Source: Ypsolopha sequella (lineage: Eukaryota > Arthropoda > Insecta > Lepidoptera > Ypsolophidae). Taken from it: a DNA stretch of 64,000 bases. Every line of letters begins with the position of its first letter. Within the stretch, counting starts at the first letter, position 1. Of this stretch, positions 31,717 to 42,947 are shown in pieces. The stretch lies in contig OW204005.1 in NCBI GenBank assembly GCA_934047225.1, positions 19,724,396 through 19,788,395 on the forward strand, read 5' to 3'. The position numbers were made by a program, and so were the translations under genes. The notes under the pieces were generated by a model, which was not told the origin of the DNA, did no database searches, and saw nothing but the letters and a program-made list of their open reading frames with translations.

Positions 31717-32139
31717 TTAAGAGGCCATGCGAATTTTATTTTTGTCACTGTCACTCCAAGCGAAAACACGCTCAGTGCGAGAGGGGCGGATTCAGGGCGA
31801 AAGCGAAAAATTTTAGTTTTATAATTTTTATAAGAAAACTAAAATAGCTAGCAAAATTTCAACTATCAAATCTCTAGATATTGTTGAAACACACCTAATA
31901 AAATATGTTTGAGTTCTGTATATGGTTCCTATTCGTCAAAAGAGGAGAAAGTGTGTTTGAGGACCTCATTTCAACAATTATTTCTATCGAGGAAAATGTA
32001 TCCAAAAATGTTGTCAAATTTCAAAACCCTTGATTATATAGTCAAAATGCATATACTAGAAATTTATTAAAATTTTCCGTGTATTTCATGAAATACACAG
32101 AAAAGAAACACCGGTATTTTTTTCGCATATCGCCTTAAT
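31717..32139 (+). mobile_element. TTAA element, subfamily B, 423 bp
   Basis: TTAAGAGGCCATGCG to CATATCGCCTTAA. Nearly identical in length and layout to the copy at 27930, in the opposite orientation. Confidence 0.9.
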
Positions 32140-32283
32140 CAATTCCAAGAACAAGGTTAACAAGAGACATCTTAAAATGTTTTTGTTATTTTTAATCCGT
32201 CGACAAATGACACGGATAAAGTCTTTAAAGGAATTTGAACATTGAATAGACACTTTACGACTTATCCTTGACATATCTCTAAT

Positions 32284-32472
32284 CAGGCGTGTGCGCAGTG
32301 GGGGGCAGGAAGGTCACGAACCCCCCCCCCCAAAAAAAAAACCTTCGCACGCTCTGAAAAAAAAATATATCTTTCATAAAAATTTATTAAAATATAGGTA
32401 ACATTTCCATATAATTAAATAAATATTCCCCAGATGACCCCCCCCCTGTTTTGAAAGCTGCGCACGCGCCTG
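32284..32472. mobile_element. hAT-like MITE, CAGGCGTGTGCGCAG ends
   Basis: CAGGCGTGTGCGCAG and CTGCGCACGCGCCTG are inverted, and C-rich homopolymers lie subterminally. The flanking octamers TCTCTAAT and TCTCTATC are only partly alike, so the duplication is eroded. Confidence 0.6.
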
Positions 32473-32794
32473 TCTCTATCAATATTTTAACTGACCTCAA
32501 AAACATCATAAAGAGTCCAAATACCAAGGCTCAGCTAATTAACACGTATAAAATATGGTCGTGATTAATTATAATGTAAGTGTTTTAATTTTAAATTTGG
32601 GTTTTCGTTATGGAAAATTTAACGGTTTATAAAACCGTCAAACCTAAATTTTACATGAAAATTGAATTAATTCTTTATCAATACAATACAATACAACTTT
32701 ATTGTCACATCACAAAAGAAAAATAATACAATTAATTGAACTTAAAAATATTCAACTATTCGTTACAACAGGTTTATTTATTTATTTTATTTGG

Positions 32795-32885
32795 CGTTTT
32801 GTATGGAGAATTTGAAGGAAACTCAATTTTCAGTACTAACATCTTTGCATTTTTTTTAGGAATGTCAAATCCAAATTTTATGATT
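32795..32885 (+). repeat. Repeat P, fragment
   Basis: TATGGAGAATTTGAAGGAAAC...TAGGAATGTCAAATCCAAATTTTAT, matching 59365-59450. Confidence 0.65.
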
Positions 32886-32933
32886 TCTTTTAATCATGCC
32901 GTCAGGCGAAACCGGTTGGAGTTAATAATTTAG

Positions 32934-33025
32934 GGTCGGTGGACATTCGCTCCGCCGAATTCGTCCTGTTTTCTATTTTTGGGAAAATTCGACCCGCTTG
33001 CCTCGACCAGGGTAAATTCGTCCCA
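32934..33025 (+). repeat. Repeat X, copy 2
   Basis: GGTCGGTGGACATTCGCTCC with spaced AATTCGTCC and AAATTCGTCCC words, as at 24845. Confidence 0.6.
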
Positions 33026-33179
33026 CAACCCATAAGATACATAACCGTTAGGTACTTAACAATATTATTGCTTCTCGATAGAACAGTGGGAGTAAAAAGT
33101 GAAATCAGAACAAAATAAAAGTAAATTTGCAACCAAATATAGTGATATTGTGAAATAGTACAAGTTTTTTTATTAAGAT

Positions 33180-33501
33180 CAGGGATGGGGAAACTACGGC
33201 CCGCGGGCCATCTCCGGCCTGCAGCTGCGAAGCGTTGAAATCCGGCTCGCGACCATCAAACAAAAATCAAGTGAAGTTTTCGTATTGCTAGAAATTTCGC
33301 AGCTAACTTAAAAGTTTATTTTAATTGCAATTTGTAATTTCTTGCTTATTCGTAATATTGCACAATAAATTAGTGTTTCAGAAAATACATACTAATATAT
33401 TTATTTCAGTAAATAATAAAGCCAAAAATGCAACAACTTTGCCCGCGATATATTTCGTTAGTAAATATTGGCACGCGTAGGAAAATGTTTCCCTATCCCT
33501 G
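33180..33501. mobile_element. hAT-type MITE, CAGGGATGGGGAAAC ends
   Basis: Left end CAGGGATGGGGAAAC with the GGCCCGCGGGCC palindrome typical of many hAT MITEs; right end TTTCCCTATCCCTG. Octamers ATTAAGAT (33172-33179) and ATCAAGAT (33502-33509) differ at one base. A 5'-truncated copy lies at 45022-45272. Confidence 0.85.
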
Positions 33502-33637
33502 ATCAAGATGATCAGGCAGATAGTACTCGTCTCTACTAACAACTTTTACTATGGAGCCGATACTGAAATCGCGAAAATAACAACAGCAATGAGATTTTTT
33601 TGTGTGGAGGATTCATTTACATAATTAAATTAGGTAG

Positions 33638-34933
33638 TTAAGGCGATATGTAATAGTTTTAGCGTCTCTGTTACTCCATATGCGAAAAAACCCTGAGTGC
33701 GAGAGGGACGGATTCGTGGAAAAGTAGCAAAAATTCGGTGTTTTATTAATATAAAATGTACTAAAAATGCTATCAAAATTTCGTTTCATCAGGTTAAAAC
33801 TAGAGATGAAACGGATAGTGATTTGGCCGGATACCGGATACCGGATATCCGGCGAGGCGCTAGGCCGGATAGCCGGATATCCGGCGGCCGGATATCCGGC
33901 TCAAGATATGCGTTTCGCACTAATTGAGCAAGTCTAAATATTACGCACCAAGGTGCGTGCGGGTGCAAGTGGGCGAGATTATTCGTGCATTTTTTAAATG
34001 AAGATTATTTCTAAATGATCGTATCACAATCATACAAATGCTGGTTTGCAAAAGCGAAACAATTTCCGATCCTAACGAAATTTTTAAGTATGTATCTTTT
34101 GTCTCCTTAGAGTGATATATACTGTATATAAATGGACAGGTATCTTTAAATGAAACCGCGTAATATACTGTTCATACTGAACAAATTTTCCAAAGTAACA
34201 TATTGAAAAAACAAAATTGAGTCTGCCCGGCCAGTGCCCTTTTAAAATTTAAAGTAGGTTTTCAAAATGAGTATTTTTTTCATTTCCACAAGTATGTTTC
34301 TTTGGAAAAGTTGTTTAGTATGATTTCAGTATGACCATGTGTTTTTATTAATAGATACATGTTGAGTTACATTCGGTATATTGTGAGAGCAAAAGAAGCT
34401 GGTGTAATGTATGAAGAAAAGCATAAACGTTTATTCCCAACAATTGATGTAAAGCTTGTCTTTATCTACCATAGCTCAATTCTTATTCACTTTATGTATT
34501 ACAATTTAGATTATTTAATCATTGATACAACTATTTTGTGATTTAAACGACTTTTTGTATGTTGAGTTAAGTATCCGGTATCCGGCCGGATACTGACTAC
34601 TATCCGGCCGGATACCGGATACCAAAAATATGGCCGGATAGGCCGGATACCGGATAGTAACCGGATATCCGTTTCATCTCTAGTTAAAACCCATCTAATA
34701 AAATATAATTGCAGTCCATGTCATTCTAAATTATCAAACCAGGAGAATTGGTGTCGATAAAGACTTCATTTCAATAAATACTTCTATCGAGCCGAAATTC
34801 TCCAATCGCGTTTCTGTTTTAACAGATCCCTAGAGAAAGATTTCAAAAATAATATACTATTTTATCAAAATTATACATTATATATAGATATAAAAGTTCT
34901 AAAAGTGTCAATTTTTCTTCCGTAGCGCCTTAA
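33638..34933 (+). mobile_element. TTAA element A split by hAT element V
   Basis: TTAAGGCGATATG to CGTAGCGCCTTAA. The A body is interrupted at 33801-34682. Near the insertion this copy lacks the usual GTCCTAGATACC segment. Confidence 0.85.
33801..34682. mobile_element. hAT-type non-autonomous element V, CCGGATA-rich ends
   Basis: TAGAGATGAAACGGATA opens it and TATCCGTTTCATCTCTA closes it. Exact 8-bp duplication GTTAAAAC (33793-33800, 34683-34690). The subterminal 100 bp at each end is packed with CCGGATA/TATCCGG words. The 882-bp interior has no recognisable transposase. Confidence 0.93.
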
Positions 34934-35202
34934 AGCTACATTTTTTTTGGAGTACTTTATATACAGGTGACCTCTATAATTAAATTTATTGTAGAAGAAT
35001 AAAAACTGGGTTGTGAATAACCATCCAAATTCATTTCATCAATTTAAAAAACAGGTAGAGCCCGTCAAAGATTTCCGTAAAATCCAAAGAAATCATGTTC
35101 ACCTGAAGAGAAAAGACAATTAGATCGCGCGGACTTATTTTTATTGTTGATCCCACTATTTTGAACTTGGTCCTTATGCGAATGGCTAGGATAACCATAA
35201 TA

Positions 35203-35570
35203 GTAATTTATGCTACAAGGGCGAAAAGGAATAAATTACGAGGACGTAACCGAGTAATTTATTGCTCTTACGCCCGTGTATCATACTACGTTTTTCAGTG
35301 CATAGTGTGAGGAAATAAAACAAATATAATCTTGTGAACTTTAAATTATGATTGGCTCAAAAGGACTGTATCCAGAGCCGTTAAACAGTGAAAAAAAAAA
35401 GTATAACACTTATGGTACACAGGAAACGTTGCAGGTTAGCCAACTTCTAGTAAATAAATTTAAAAAGTAATAATAATAAAGCCCTACGGCAAAATAATCG
35501 ACTTTCTGATCGGTTTTGATGCATAAAAAGTGGGCATTTACGAGCACTTGCATTGAAAATTATATTTCCA
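35203..35570 (-). repeat. Repeat L, copy 2
   Basis: Inverted copy of 11573-11935 (GCGAAAAGGAATAAATTACG ... GAGCACTTGCATTGAAAA). Confidence 0.8.
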
Positions 35571-35808
35571 AATTTTTTTACTTTCTAATTTTAGTTGTTT
35601 CTACTAACGTTCCTTAATAACCTCTAAAATTATTGGGGTTTGGTTAAAACAGTCACCCTGTATAGAGTACTTTATTAATAAAAAATTAAGATATGATTAA
35701 TTTTAATTACATTCATATTTTCCTAAAAAAAAACTTGATGTCTATTTTGGGCAACAAATGTAGCTAAATATCTACGTTGAAAAGAAATTAAACGGCGCCG
35801 CTTCGTGT

Positions 35809-36548
35809 TAGGGATGTCCATTATTAAAAAAATACATCGATGTTTTTATTCGATGCAATACATCGAGACTGTGCATCCATATTTTCCGATGTATCGGTTA
35901 AAAACATCGATGTTTTCTTTAAATCGAGTACTTTTGTTTTGTTTATTGAAAAAATGTAATAAAGGCCATGTGTGCAAATATTCTTTATTAAATTTAATAA
36001 TTATTTATACAAAATTTATTTCCAATGTTCTGTTGGAAGACTGAGCAGAAACAAAAGTTTCAACTTAATAACCAATGAATAAATTTTACCTAATATGATG
36101 ACGTCACTTCCTGTAAATACTAAAATACTTAAAAAATAGGTTTAAAAGCACGAAAAAAGGTATTATTGAAATGAGATACCTAAAATGATTAATTTATTCC
36201 AAAAAAAATAACAAAACTAGCACGTTGAAGTTTAAAAACGACCGAAATACCTGGTTATCATTGATTCCATGTTTTATGAAAATACATCCGATGGTGACTT
36301 TTTGATCATCGTCCAAATTATACTGGAGGCTGGATAAGTGATCAGTATCTTGGATCAATAACAATTTTTGTAAAATTTGTAAAATGAAATTTCGGCTTCC
36401 CATATAAATTCAGTTCCAGTCCCGAGTGAATCACTATGGGAAGTCGAATTTCATTTTAGGAATTTTACAAAAATTGTTAGTATTACCAAGCCACCATTAT
36501 GAATTTGGACGATGATCAAAAAGTCACCTTGTATATCGAACATCCCTG
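35809..36548. mobile_element. hAT-type element W with ACATCGATGT repeats
   Basis: TAGGGATGTCC at the left and ACATCCCTG at the right. Exact 8-bp duplication CTTCGTGT (35801-35808, 36549-36556). The left 150 bp repeats ACATCGATGTTTTT in both orientations. The right end is split by element M. No recognisable transposase. Confidence 0.88.
36291..36532. mobile_element. Element M, copy 3, nested in W
   Basis: GGTGACTTTTTGATCATCGT to AAAAAGTCACCTTGT. The left terminal bases are altered. Inserted about 16 bp from W's right end. Confidence 0.8.
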
Positions 36549-36842
36549 CTTCGTGTCTTCATAAAATACCACCAAAACGATGAATCTAACGGCAATACTT
36601 TATATTCTCTGCTAACGGCATGACAGTTAATTGATACCTAATCTATTCTTCACGACCCAATAAGGCCTAAACGGAAGTTGCCGACTATTTACGATGTACC
36701 CACAACAATTAATCGGGAAATTAGACGTTTAGCTAGGAGTGATACATTACGTACCCACAAAACCGCGTCCGGTGTCCATTGGAATCATTGAAAATTCTGT
36801 TAGTGTCGTACAATGTGGACTGTCGAAGAAATATCCGCAGGT

Positions 36843-37015
36843 CCCTTTTTTAGGGTTCCATACCCGAAGGGCGCCTGTAATTGACAGGCAATTAATTTCA
36901 CTTACACACGCACGCTCCCACACACTACACACTCAGACACACCCTTATATCATCCCATTTCACAATTACGCACACATTTACACACACTCACGAATAAGAC
37001 TTTATATTACTTTTA
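36843..37015 (-). repeat. F-like 3' end and CA-rich simple sequence
   Basis: TTTTTTAGGGTTCCATACCC begins a reversed F-type terminus. CACACA/ACACTC-rich sequence follows from 36900 to 37000. The 96-codon frame here reflects simple repeats. Confidence 0.45.
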
Positions 37016-37182
37016 TTTGTCTTCTATAAATATTTTAATTTTTGTTATAAACTTTTTTACAAATTATTTGTTTTTGTATAAATTTTAATAATTTATGGTT
37101 ATGGAAGAGTGGGGTCTTACAAGAAGTAAAAATGTGTTTTTTTAACGAAATAAATATTTTTGTATTTTGTATTTTTGTAATT

Positions 37183-37400
37183 GAACGAGTGAGCGAAGCG
37201 GACGAAGTTCTCCGAGTCTACTTTCACAATTCGGCGTTTGTATGTATGTAAGTATGTATGTATGTATGTTTGTCCAACGATAACTCGAGTATCGTTGATC
37301 GGAACGTCATGAAATTTGGTAGGCGAGTAAATGAGACAAAATGAATTTCCAAGTTCGAATATGAGCCAAATCGGTCAAGATCGAATCGCGGTTTCACAGT
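37183..37400 (+). repeat. Repeat I, copy 1 (empty site for H)
   Basis: TGAACGAGTGAGCGAAGCGG...GTCATGAAATTTGGTAGGCG...CAAATCGGTCAAGATCGAAT. It contains a GTATGTATGTAAGTATGTAT expansion. The same repeat is at 50650-51356, where H interrupts GAGTGAGCGAAG. Confidence 0.8.
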
Positions 37401-38469
37401 TATTACTAAGCCTTCGCTGTGAGTCTGTCAGTAACAAGGTTCTACAGCTTCAGCAGGTATAGGTAGCCAGTCGAAATTTTCACAGAATACGTGTAATTAT
37501 GGCCTCTATCACGGCAAATAATAAAAATTAAAAAAAAAAGTTTAAACCTCGAAAAAGTGGCAATTTTTTAGCGTTATTTGTTTAGTTATATTTTAAAGAC
37601 GTACATAAATACACATAAGTTTTATATAATGGGGAAGCTTACTGTCAAATTAATTCCGCATAGAGGGCACTGTGTGTTTGGTTTGTGTCTGTTAGCTTGT
37701 CAGTTGACATACAAATAATTGAACGATTTCTTATTTTCATTGAAAAGTTAAAGCAATTAGTGTTTGTGTAGCTTTTGGATGTAAAGGAAAGGTAACTTGA
37801 ACGACAAGGTTTTCTTTCATTCCTCGCAGCGAAGCGCCTCTTTCCTTTAGCTCCTCCTTCAACTGAGCGATACGCCAGGTAGAATACATGACGAATACAC
37901 CAACAAAAAAAGGCACAAAAGTCTTTAGAAATGTGGAATGCAAAAATAACATCTATCAGTGTCTTTTACATGAGCGTAATAAAAGACACAAATACTCAGC
38001 GCCCTCTACCGTAAAAGCTTTCGGTTTTCTTTCCCATTGGTCAGATTGTTGACCATACTTTAAAATAAAACAACTTATTAAAAAAATTGGTTTTCATACT
38101 CAGCGGGAGCCGAAATCCGAATTGCTTGTCAAGCGCTTACCATTTCAGCGGCCTGTTTTTTGTCGCCCTGATGTTGCTATGACATCTATATTGTTGTTAT
38201 TTACCATGTTTTTAGGGTTCCGTACCCGTAGTGTATGGTGGACTTTCATTTGGCCAATTTATATTTTGTTCACGTGTTGCCACTAGCACGCACGATGAAA
38301 AGCGTTGAGTCCTAGCATGAAAACAGCTACAGCAGAAATTATCCTCAGCTCATATCAGCTATTTTTTTTTACGTTTATTTATTACAAAGCTCACAGCACA
38401 AATTTACGATTGTAAGGCAGATAAACATTCACTTAACTTAGGCCAATAACGGGTTTACATAACATATAA
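37401..38469. other. No confident gene; F-like end at 38213
   Basis: TAGAGGGCACTG near 37661 and CAGCGCCCTCTA near 37998 form a 12-bp inverted pair around a GC-poor region with short frames. TTTTTAGGGTTCCGTACCC at 38211 is another reversed F-type terminus. Confidence 0.35.
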
Positions 38470-38585
38470 TACATACATACATATACTCACGCCTGTCTCC
38501 CAGAGGGGTAGGCAGAGACTACATATTTCCATCTGCTACGATCCCGACACACCTCTTTCACATCCATTCATCAATCAATCACTTT
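38470..38585 (-). pseudogene. 3' end of LINE ORF2 (O family), minus strand
   Basis: ACATACATACATATACTCAC tail, then GCCTGTCTCCCAGAGGGGTA. The minus strand encodes DRSRWKYVVSAYPSGRQA-type residues with a stop after the GRQA. Confidence 0.7.
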
Positions 38586-38891
38586 ATAATATACTCAAAT
38601 AATTAAGACGACATACAATTTTGAACATAATCTTAATTCCTTCCTCACATTTAAACGTCACTTTTTATGGCACCAACAGATTTGTTTTGATCTTTCGATA
38701 ATGATAGGTGGTATCCTGATTGATGTGATGATATCATATCATAACATATTGTTATCATCATTTTTAATCGTCTATAGAATACCAAGAAGTTCAAATCAAT
38801 TTGGTTAAATTGTAGATTAATTTACCTAACAAGGGTATATAAGTATACATAATAGTTAATTATGGAAGACTTGATCTAGGTGGGCGGTGAG

Positions 38892-39518
38892 TAGGGTTGC
38901 CAACTGTCCCGATTTAATCGGGATATCCCGATTTCAGGGCTCTGTGTCCCGTATCCCGACGATGAGGCTGGCGGGACGCTAGTTTTCCCAATTTTCAACA
39001 TTTACCAATTTTTCATTCAACTAAAATGTTCTGAGTTCTGACTTTTTCGTTTTTTTTTATTTTATTGTCATACTTATTACATAATACAATAATTAGGTAC
39101 GAATAGCACAAAAAACTCCAAAGAGTTTATCTTTGTACTAGGAAATATATAAAATGTGCCAAATAAAAAAAAAAAACATTTAAGTACAAAAATAGATGTA
39201 ATTTGTTTATTTCAGTATCAGATATAATTTAATTTTAGGATTGACTAAATTTTAGTTAAGGTAAGTAATAATTATTATACTTTGTTAAATATATTCACGA
39301 TTATTATTCAAGAAAATTCACAGAGACTTATATTATTGGATGAAATATTTTTAGTTTGTGAAAGTTTTCTCCTTTATTTAGATTTAAATTAAATAAATTT
39401 AAATTTTTCTATTTTATTATGCTAACAATATTATTAAGAGGTCCCGATTTTATTTTGGTTGTCCCGATCTTTATTTCATTAAATCCCGAAAATCTCATTC
39501 CTAAAGTTGGCAACCCTG
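38892..39518. mobile_element. hAT-type non-autonomous element, TAGGGTTGCCAACTG ends
   Basis: TAGGGTTGCCAACTGTCCCG and AAAGTTGGCAACCCTG are inverted ends. The near-exact octamers GCGGTGAG (38884-38891) and GCGGTGTG (39519-39526) are the hAT duplication. Subterminal TCCCGAT words occur at both ends. 627 bp, AT-rich centre, no ORF. Confidence 0.88.
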
Positions 39519-39827
39519 GCGGTGTGCTAGCGGTGAGTGAGCCGGTGACAAATCATTATCAAGACAGGAAAATACGGCTATAATAAAAATGTGATGACAT
39601 AGTCTTCATCTGCATTATTTAACTTACCAATCTGCAAGTGATTTTCAAAACGTGACGTCATCGAAATTTTTCCAGCCTAATACTTCAACGGTAAATGCAA
39701 AAATATCAATCAGCAGGTTGTTCTTGTATATTATAAAAGGTTTGTGTTTTTAGATGAATCCCAAGTTCTATCAAAAATATCATTTTCGCAATGTACCTAT
39801 GTGCAGTGTCAAATGAAGCTTTTTAAG

Positions 39828-40052
39828 GCGATTACCGTCGCCAAATTAGCAGCTCGATGTTTGTCTGTATGAATATCGACGGAAACGACATTGAAATAAC
39901 GTTCAAATCAGTGCACAATGCGTGGTGGCTGTTACGACGCTCGCTGCGTCCTTGAAAGGGCAAAATAGGAGAAAATAATACTTTTCACATGGGCGTCATT
40001 GTTCGATTGAATAATTCTATGTTATATTTATAGCTATCAAGTTTATCTATTT
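39828..40052 (+). repeat. Repeat E, copy 1
   Basis: TTAAGGCGATTACCGTCGCC...AATTAGCAGCTCGATGTTTG...CGTCCTTGAAAGGGC. The copy at 62853-63075 is about 90% similar by eye. The start TTAAGGCG suggests the truncated end of another TTAA element. Confidence 0.75.
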
Positions 40053-40328
40053 ATCAAAGCATAAATGAATTAAATCACCTAAGCCGCTTAGGAGCAGTAG
40101 GAAATTCAAGCCAAAAAACACCATTCAGTTGAAACAATTTTTCATATAGAAGTTTTGGTGGTACGAAAAAGAAAAATGTTGCATATGTTGTCCTAGAGTT
40201 GATAATCTATAATAATTTTTTTCAATATTTTTGGTTTGGCCATAAAAGAGGAGTAGGCTTTAGAAAGTACCCATTTGGCGATATTAAGGGCCTTAAGGAA
40301 ATCCCATCCACAAATTCGTAGGTAAGCA

Positions 40329-41146
40329 TCACTACATAGTATAAAACAAAGTCGCTTCCCGCTGTATGTCTGTCCCTATGTATGCTTAGATCTTTAAAAC
40401 TATGCAACGGATTTTGATGCGGTTTTTTTTAATAGTTAGATTGATTCAAGAAGAAGGTTTATATGTATAATAAATGCGTAATATAGTAGAGAAACACTGA
40501 TCATTTTAAAGGTTTGTAATGTGATGTCGTAAATAAACACATTTTTTGCGCTTACATTGCAAACGCTGGCTAGATACGAGATAGATTAAAATAATGTAGG
40601 TACTACAGTATTGTACAACTTAAAAAGGTCTACAAAAAAAGTCCGGGATGGTATATGTCTATCTCTTAGGGATAACCCACAATAACCATTTTTTATTTAC
40701 TTTTACTTTTTACAAGAAATAATGGCTTATTTACGAAGCGATTTTAAGCAATACAGCATTAATCCTTATCCAATTCATTACAAAAGCTGTGAACGTTGTG
40801 TATGTCACAGTCAAAAGTCATAACTGGTCAAAACTACTTTTGACTGCGAGAACTGATATTCGCAGGCAAAATTAGTTTTTCGGATGTCCTGCAGCGCAGA
40901 AGAGAGCCGGTAGGTTAGGTTAGAAGGTTATACCTGACCATATCTGACCTTCGTGGTTATTTTTTTATGACAACCCAGAAATACTTTTTAATCAAAATTA
41001 CTTCAGACCAACTTAGTCAAAACTGATTTTCGCAGTCAAAACTACTTTTGACCGGCTATGAGTTTTGACTGCAACATATATAAAGACATTCTGAAGTATA
41101 TTTAGTATCGGCATTGCACCAGTGCGAAGCCGGGGCGGGTCTCTAG
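40329..41146 (+). mobile_element. Helitron-like element interrupted by CC
   Basis: Begins TCACTACATAGTATAAAACA after an A and ends GGGGCGGGTCTCTAG before a T, matching the Helitron pattern (5' TC, 3' CTRR, insertion between A and T, no duplication), with a GC-rich zone just before the end. It contains CGGATTTTGATGCGGTTTTT, a familiar lepidopteran repeat. An inner element occupies 40803-41076. Confidence 0.7.
40803..41076. mobile_element. TA-flanked MITE CC, copy 1
   Basis: TGTCACAGTCAAAAGTCATA opens it; the right end is GAGTTTTGACTGCAACA. Nested inverted words CAAAACTACTTTTGACTGCG and GCAGTCAAAACTACTTTTG. TA on both sides. Confidence 0.75.
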
Positions 41147-41159
41147 TTATTTGTGGTCG

Positions 41160-41880
41160 CTAGTTATTTACAAAGTAAATGACTCTATACCACCACGGTA
41201 TTCTATACTGCGCTATCACTGTCGATAAATTGGCGCCAAACCAAACCCACAGCCGACCCATTCATAACTTCAAATTAACACAATATTACCACCAAACTTT
41301 TAGACAACTCACTAATCTCTAACCTACTCGCAAAAGAGACTATTATTCATCGCCAAAAGCGCAAGTTTCGGTTGGTAGTAAGATAAAACAGTCATGAATT
41401 AGTTCCGCTACCGTTCGCCTTCGAAATTCAAATTCAAAACACGCTTTCCCAGTGATTCAGCGCACGCGCGTAATCCAACAATCTGCTCCCGTAATCGCGG
41501 GGTCAACGGTCTCCGCTGACCAATGTCCGGTCAGGGTCTCGTCTTGACATTGCCGTTCCTTTTCCGAACCGTTTCAAACTTGGAATGAGAACCAAGCTTA
41601 GGAAACCACCGGAAAATGCTGGAAATGTTCTTGCAGCCCAATTACATTCTTTGTCTTTTCATCAAACAGTTATTTTCGTGTAACCGAAGCCAGAACCGGC
41701 TGCTGCTGGCTGCTGGCTCCTCAACGTCTTTATTCTTCGCTGCCAGTCGCGGTTTGGATATCCACTAACCTTTTGCGATCAGATTGCCTTTTTTGGGTAA
41801 AAAATGTAAGACGTCGTATTTGCAGCCATTTTACCCCATGACGGCGAAATAAAATGGAATGTTTTTGTTTTGACTTGCTC
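41160..41880. other. No gene or clear repeat seen
   Basis: Somewhat GC-richer at 41450-41770, with no frame longer than about 65 codons that resembles a protein. No second copy in the window. Confidence 0.4.
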
Positions 41881-41900
41881 GAAAAGGCATTTTAAAAAAA

Positions 41901-42157
41901 GACCGGCCAAGTGCGAGTCGGACTCGCGCACGAAGGGTTCCATACCATTATCTATAAAAACGGCAAAAAAAACCATGTCTGTGTCATATTTAGTTTTTTA
42001 GTATTCGTTGTTATAGCGGCAACAGAAATACATCATCTGTGAAAATTTCAACTAACTATCACGGTTCATGAGATAAGGCCTGGTGACGGACAGACGGACA
42101 GCGGAGTCTCAGTAATAGGGTCCCGTTGCATACCTTTTGGGTACGGAACCCTAAAAA
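41901..42157 (+). repeat. F retroposon, copy 2
   Basis: GACCGGCCAAGTGCGAGTCG ... TTTGGGTACGGAACCCTAAAAA. It lacks about 20 bp internally compared with copy 1. Confidence 0.85.
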
Positions 42158-42327
42158 CGTTGTAAGCGAAAATCCTGTATCATCAACACCTTACTTATCA
42201 ACACACTTACCAAGAGATAGCGCTGTTTACTTATTATTTGACTTTGCAGGAATGGGGATCAACCCTGCCAAATTATCCCTGTAGATGGCGCATCGTCGAT
42301 CCGGTCATGAAAATCCGTCATTTCAGT

Positions 42328-42371
42328 ACATAGACAATACAGCCCAGCCAGATGGGCTGTATTGTCTATGT
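42328..42371. other. Perfect 19-bp-arm hairpin between direct repeats
   Basis: ACATAGACAATACAGCCCA, loop GCCAGA, then its exact complement. Flanked by TTTCAGTACAT at 42321-42331 and 42371-42381. Absent from the sister DD copy near 62090. Confidence 0.9.
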
Positions 42372-42430
42372 TTCAGTACATTGTTATGGTTTTTGTGCAG
42401 CTTTTTGTGATTTTCGATTAATTCCTTGGA

Positions 42431-42855
42431 TTAAGGCGCTACGGAAAAAAAATTACACTTTTAGAACTTGCATATCTACTTCAATAAATAATGTATTATT
42501 TTGATAAAATAGTATATTATTTTTGGAACCCTTTTCTAGGGATCTGTTAGAACAGAAACGCGATTGGAGAAATTCGGCTCGATAGAAATATTTATTGAAA
42601 TGAGGTCTTTTTCGACACCAATTCTCCTGGTTTGACAATTTGGAATGACATATGGACTGCAATTATATTTTATTAGATGGGTTTTAACAGTATCTAGGAC
42701 CTGGTTAAACGAAATTTTGATAGCAACTTTAGTATATTTTATATTGATAAAAAACCGACTTTTTGCGACTTTTCCTCGAATCCGTCCCTCTCGCACTGAG
42801 GATTTTTTCGCATATGGGGTAAAAGGGACGATAAAACTTTTACATATCGCCTTAA
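42431..42855 (-). mobile_element. TTAA element A, intact 425-bp copy
   Basis: TTAAGGCGCTACGG to ATATCGCCTTAA. Exactly the same length as 10109-10533. TTAA at both borders, inserted into DD. Confidence 0.92.
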
Positions 42856-42947
42856 TGCCTTTGTGTGCTGTACCAGGTTGCTTTAAAATGGTGTTAATTA
42901 ATTCCCGAAGAACCCCATATTAAAAATTAATAACATAATGAGAACTA

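Larger units (their letters stand above)
42232..42890 (+). repeat. Repeat DD split by element A
   Basis: 42232-42430 (GGATCAACCCTGCC...TGTGATTTTCGATTAAT) and 42856-42890 (TGCCTTTGTGTGCTGTACC) are continuous in the inverted copy at 62000-62170. Contains the short hairpin at 42328-42371. Confidence 0.8.

Noticed and set aside
37740..37952. Possible THAP-type zinc finger remnant (VCVAFGCKGK ... on the plus strand) inside a 12-bp inverted pair TAGAGGGC(A/G)CTG
   Set aside because: Only the first Cys pair and a vague continuation are visible; stops and frameshifts follow at once and the Cys-x2-His part is missing. Too weak to call a P-element or THAP gene.
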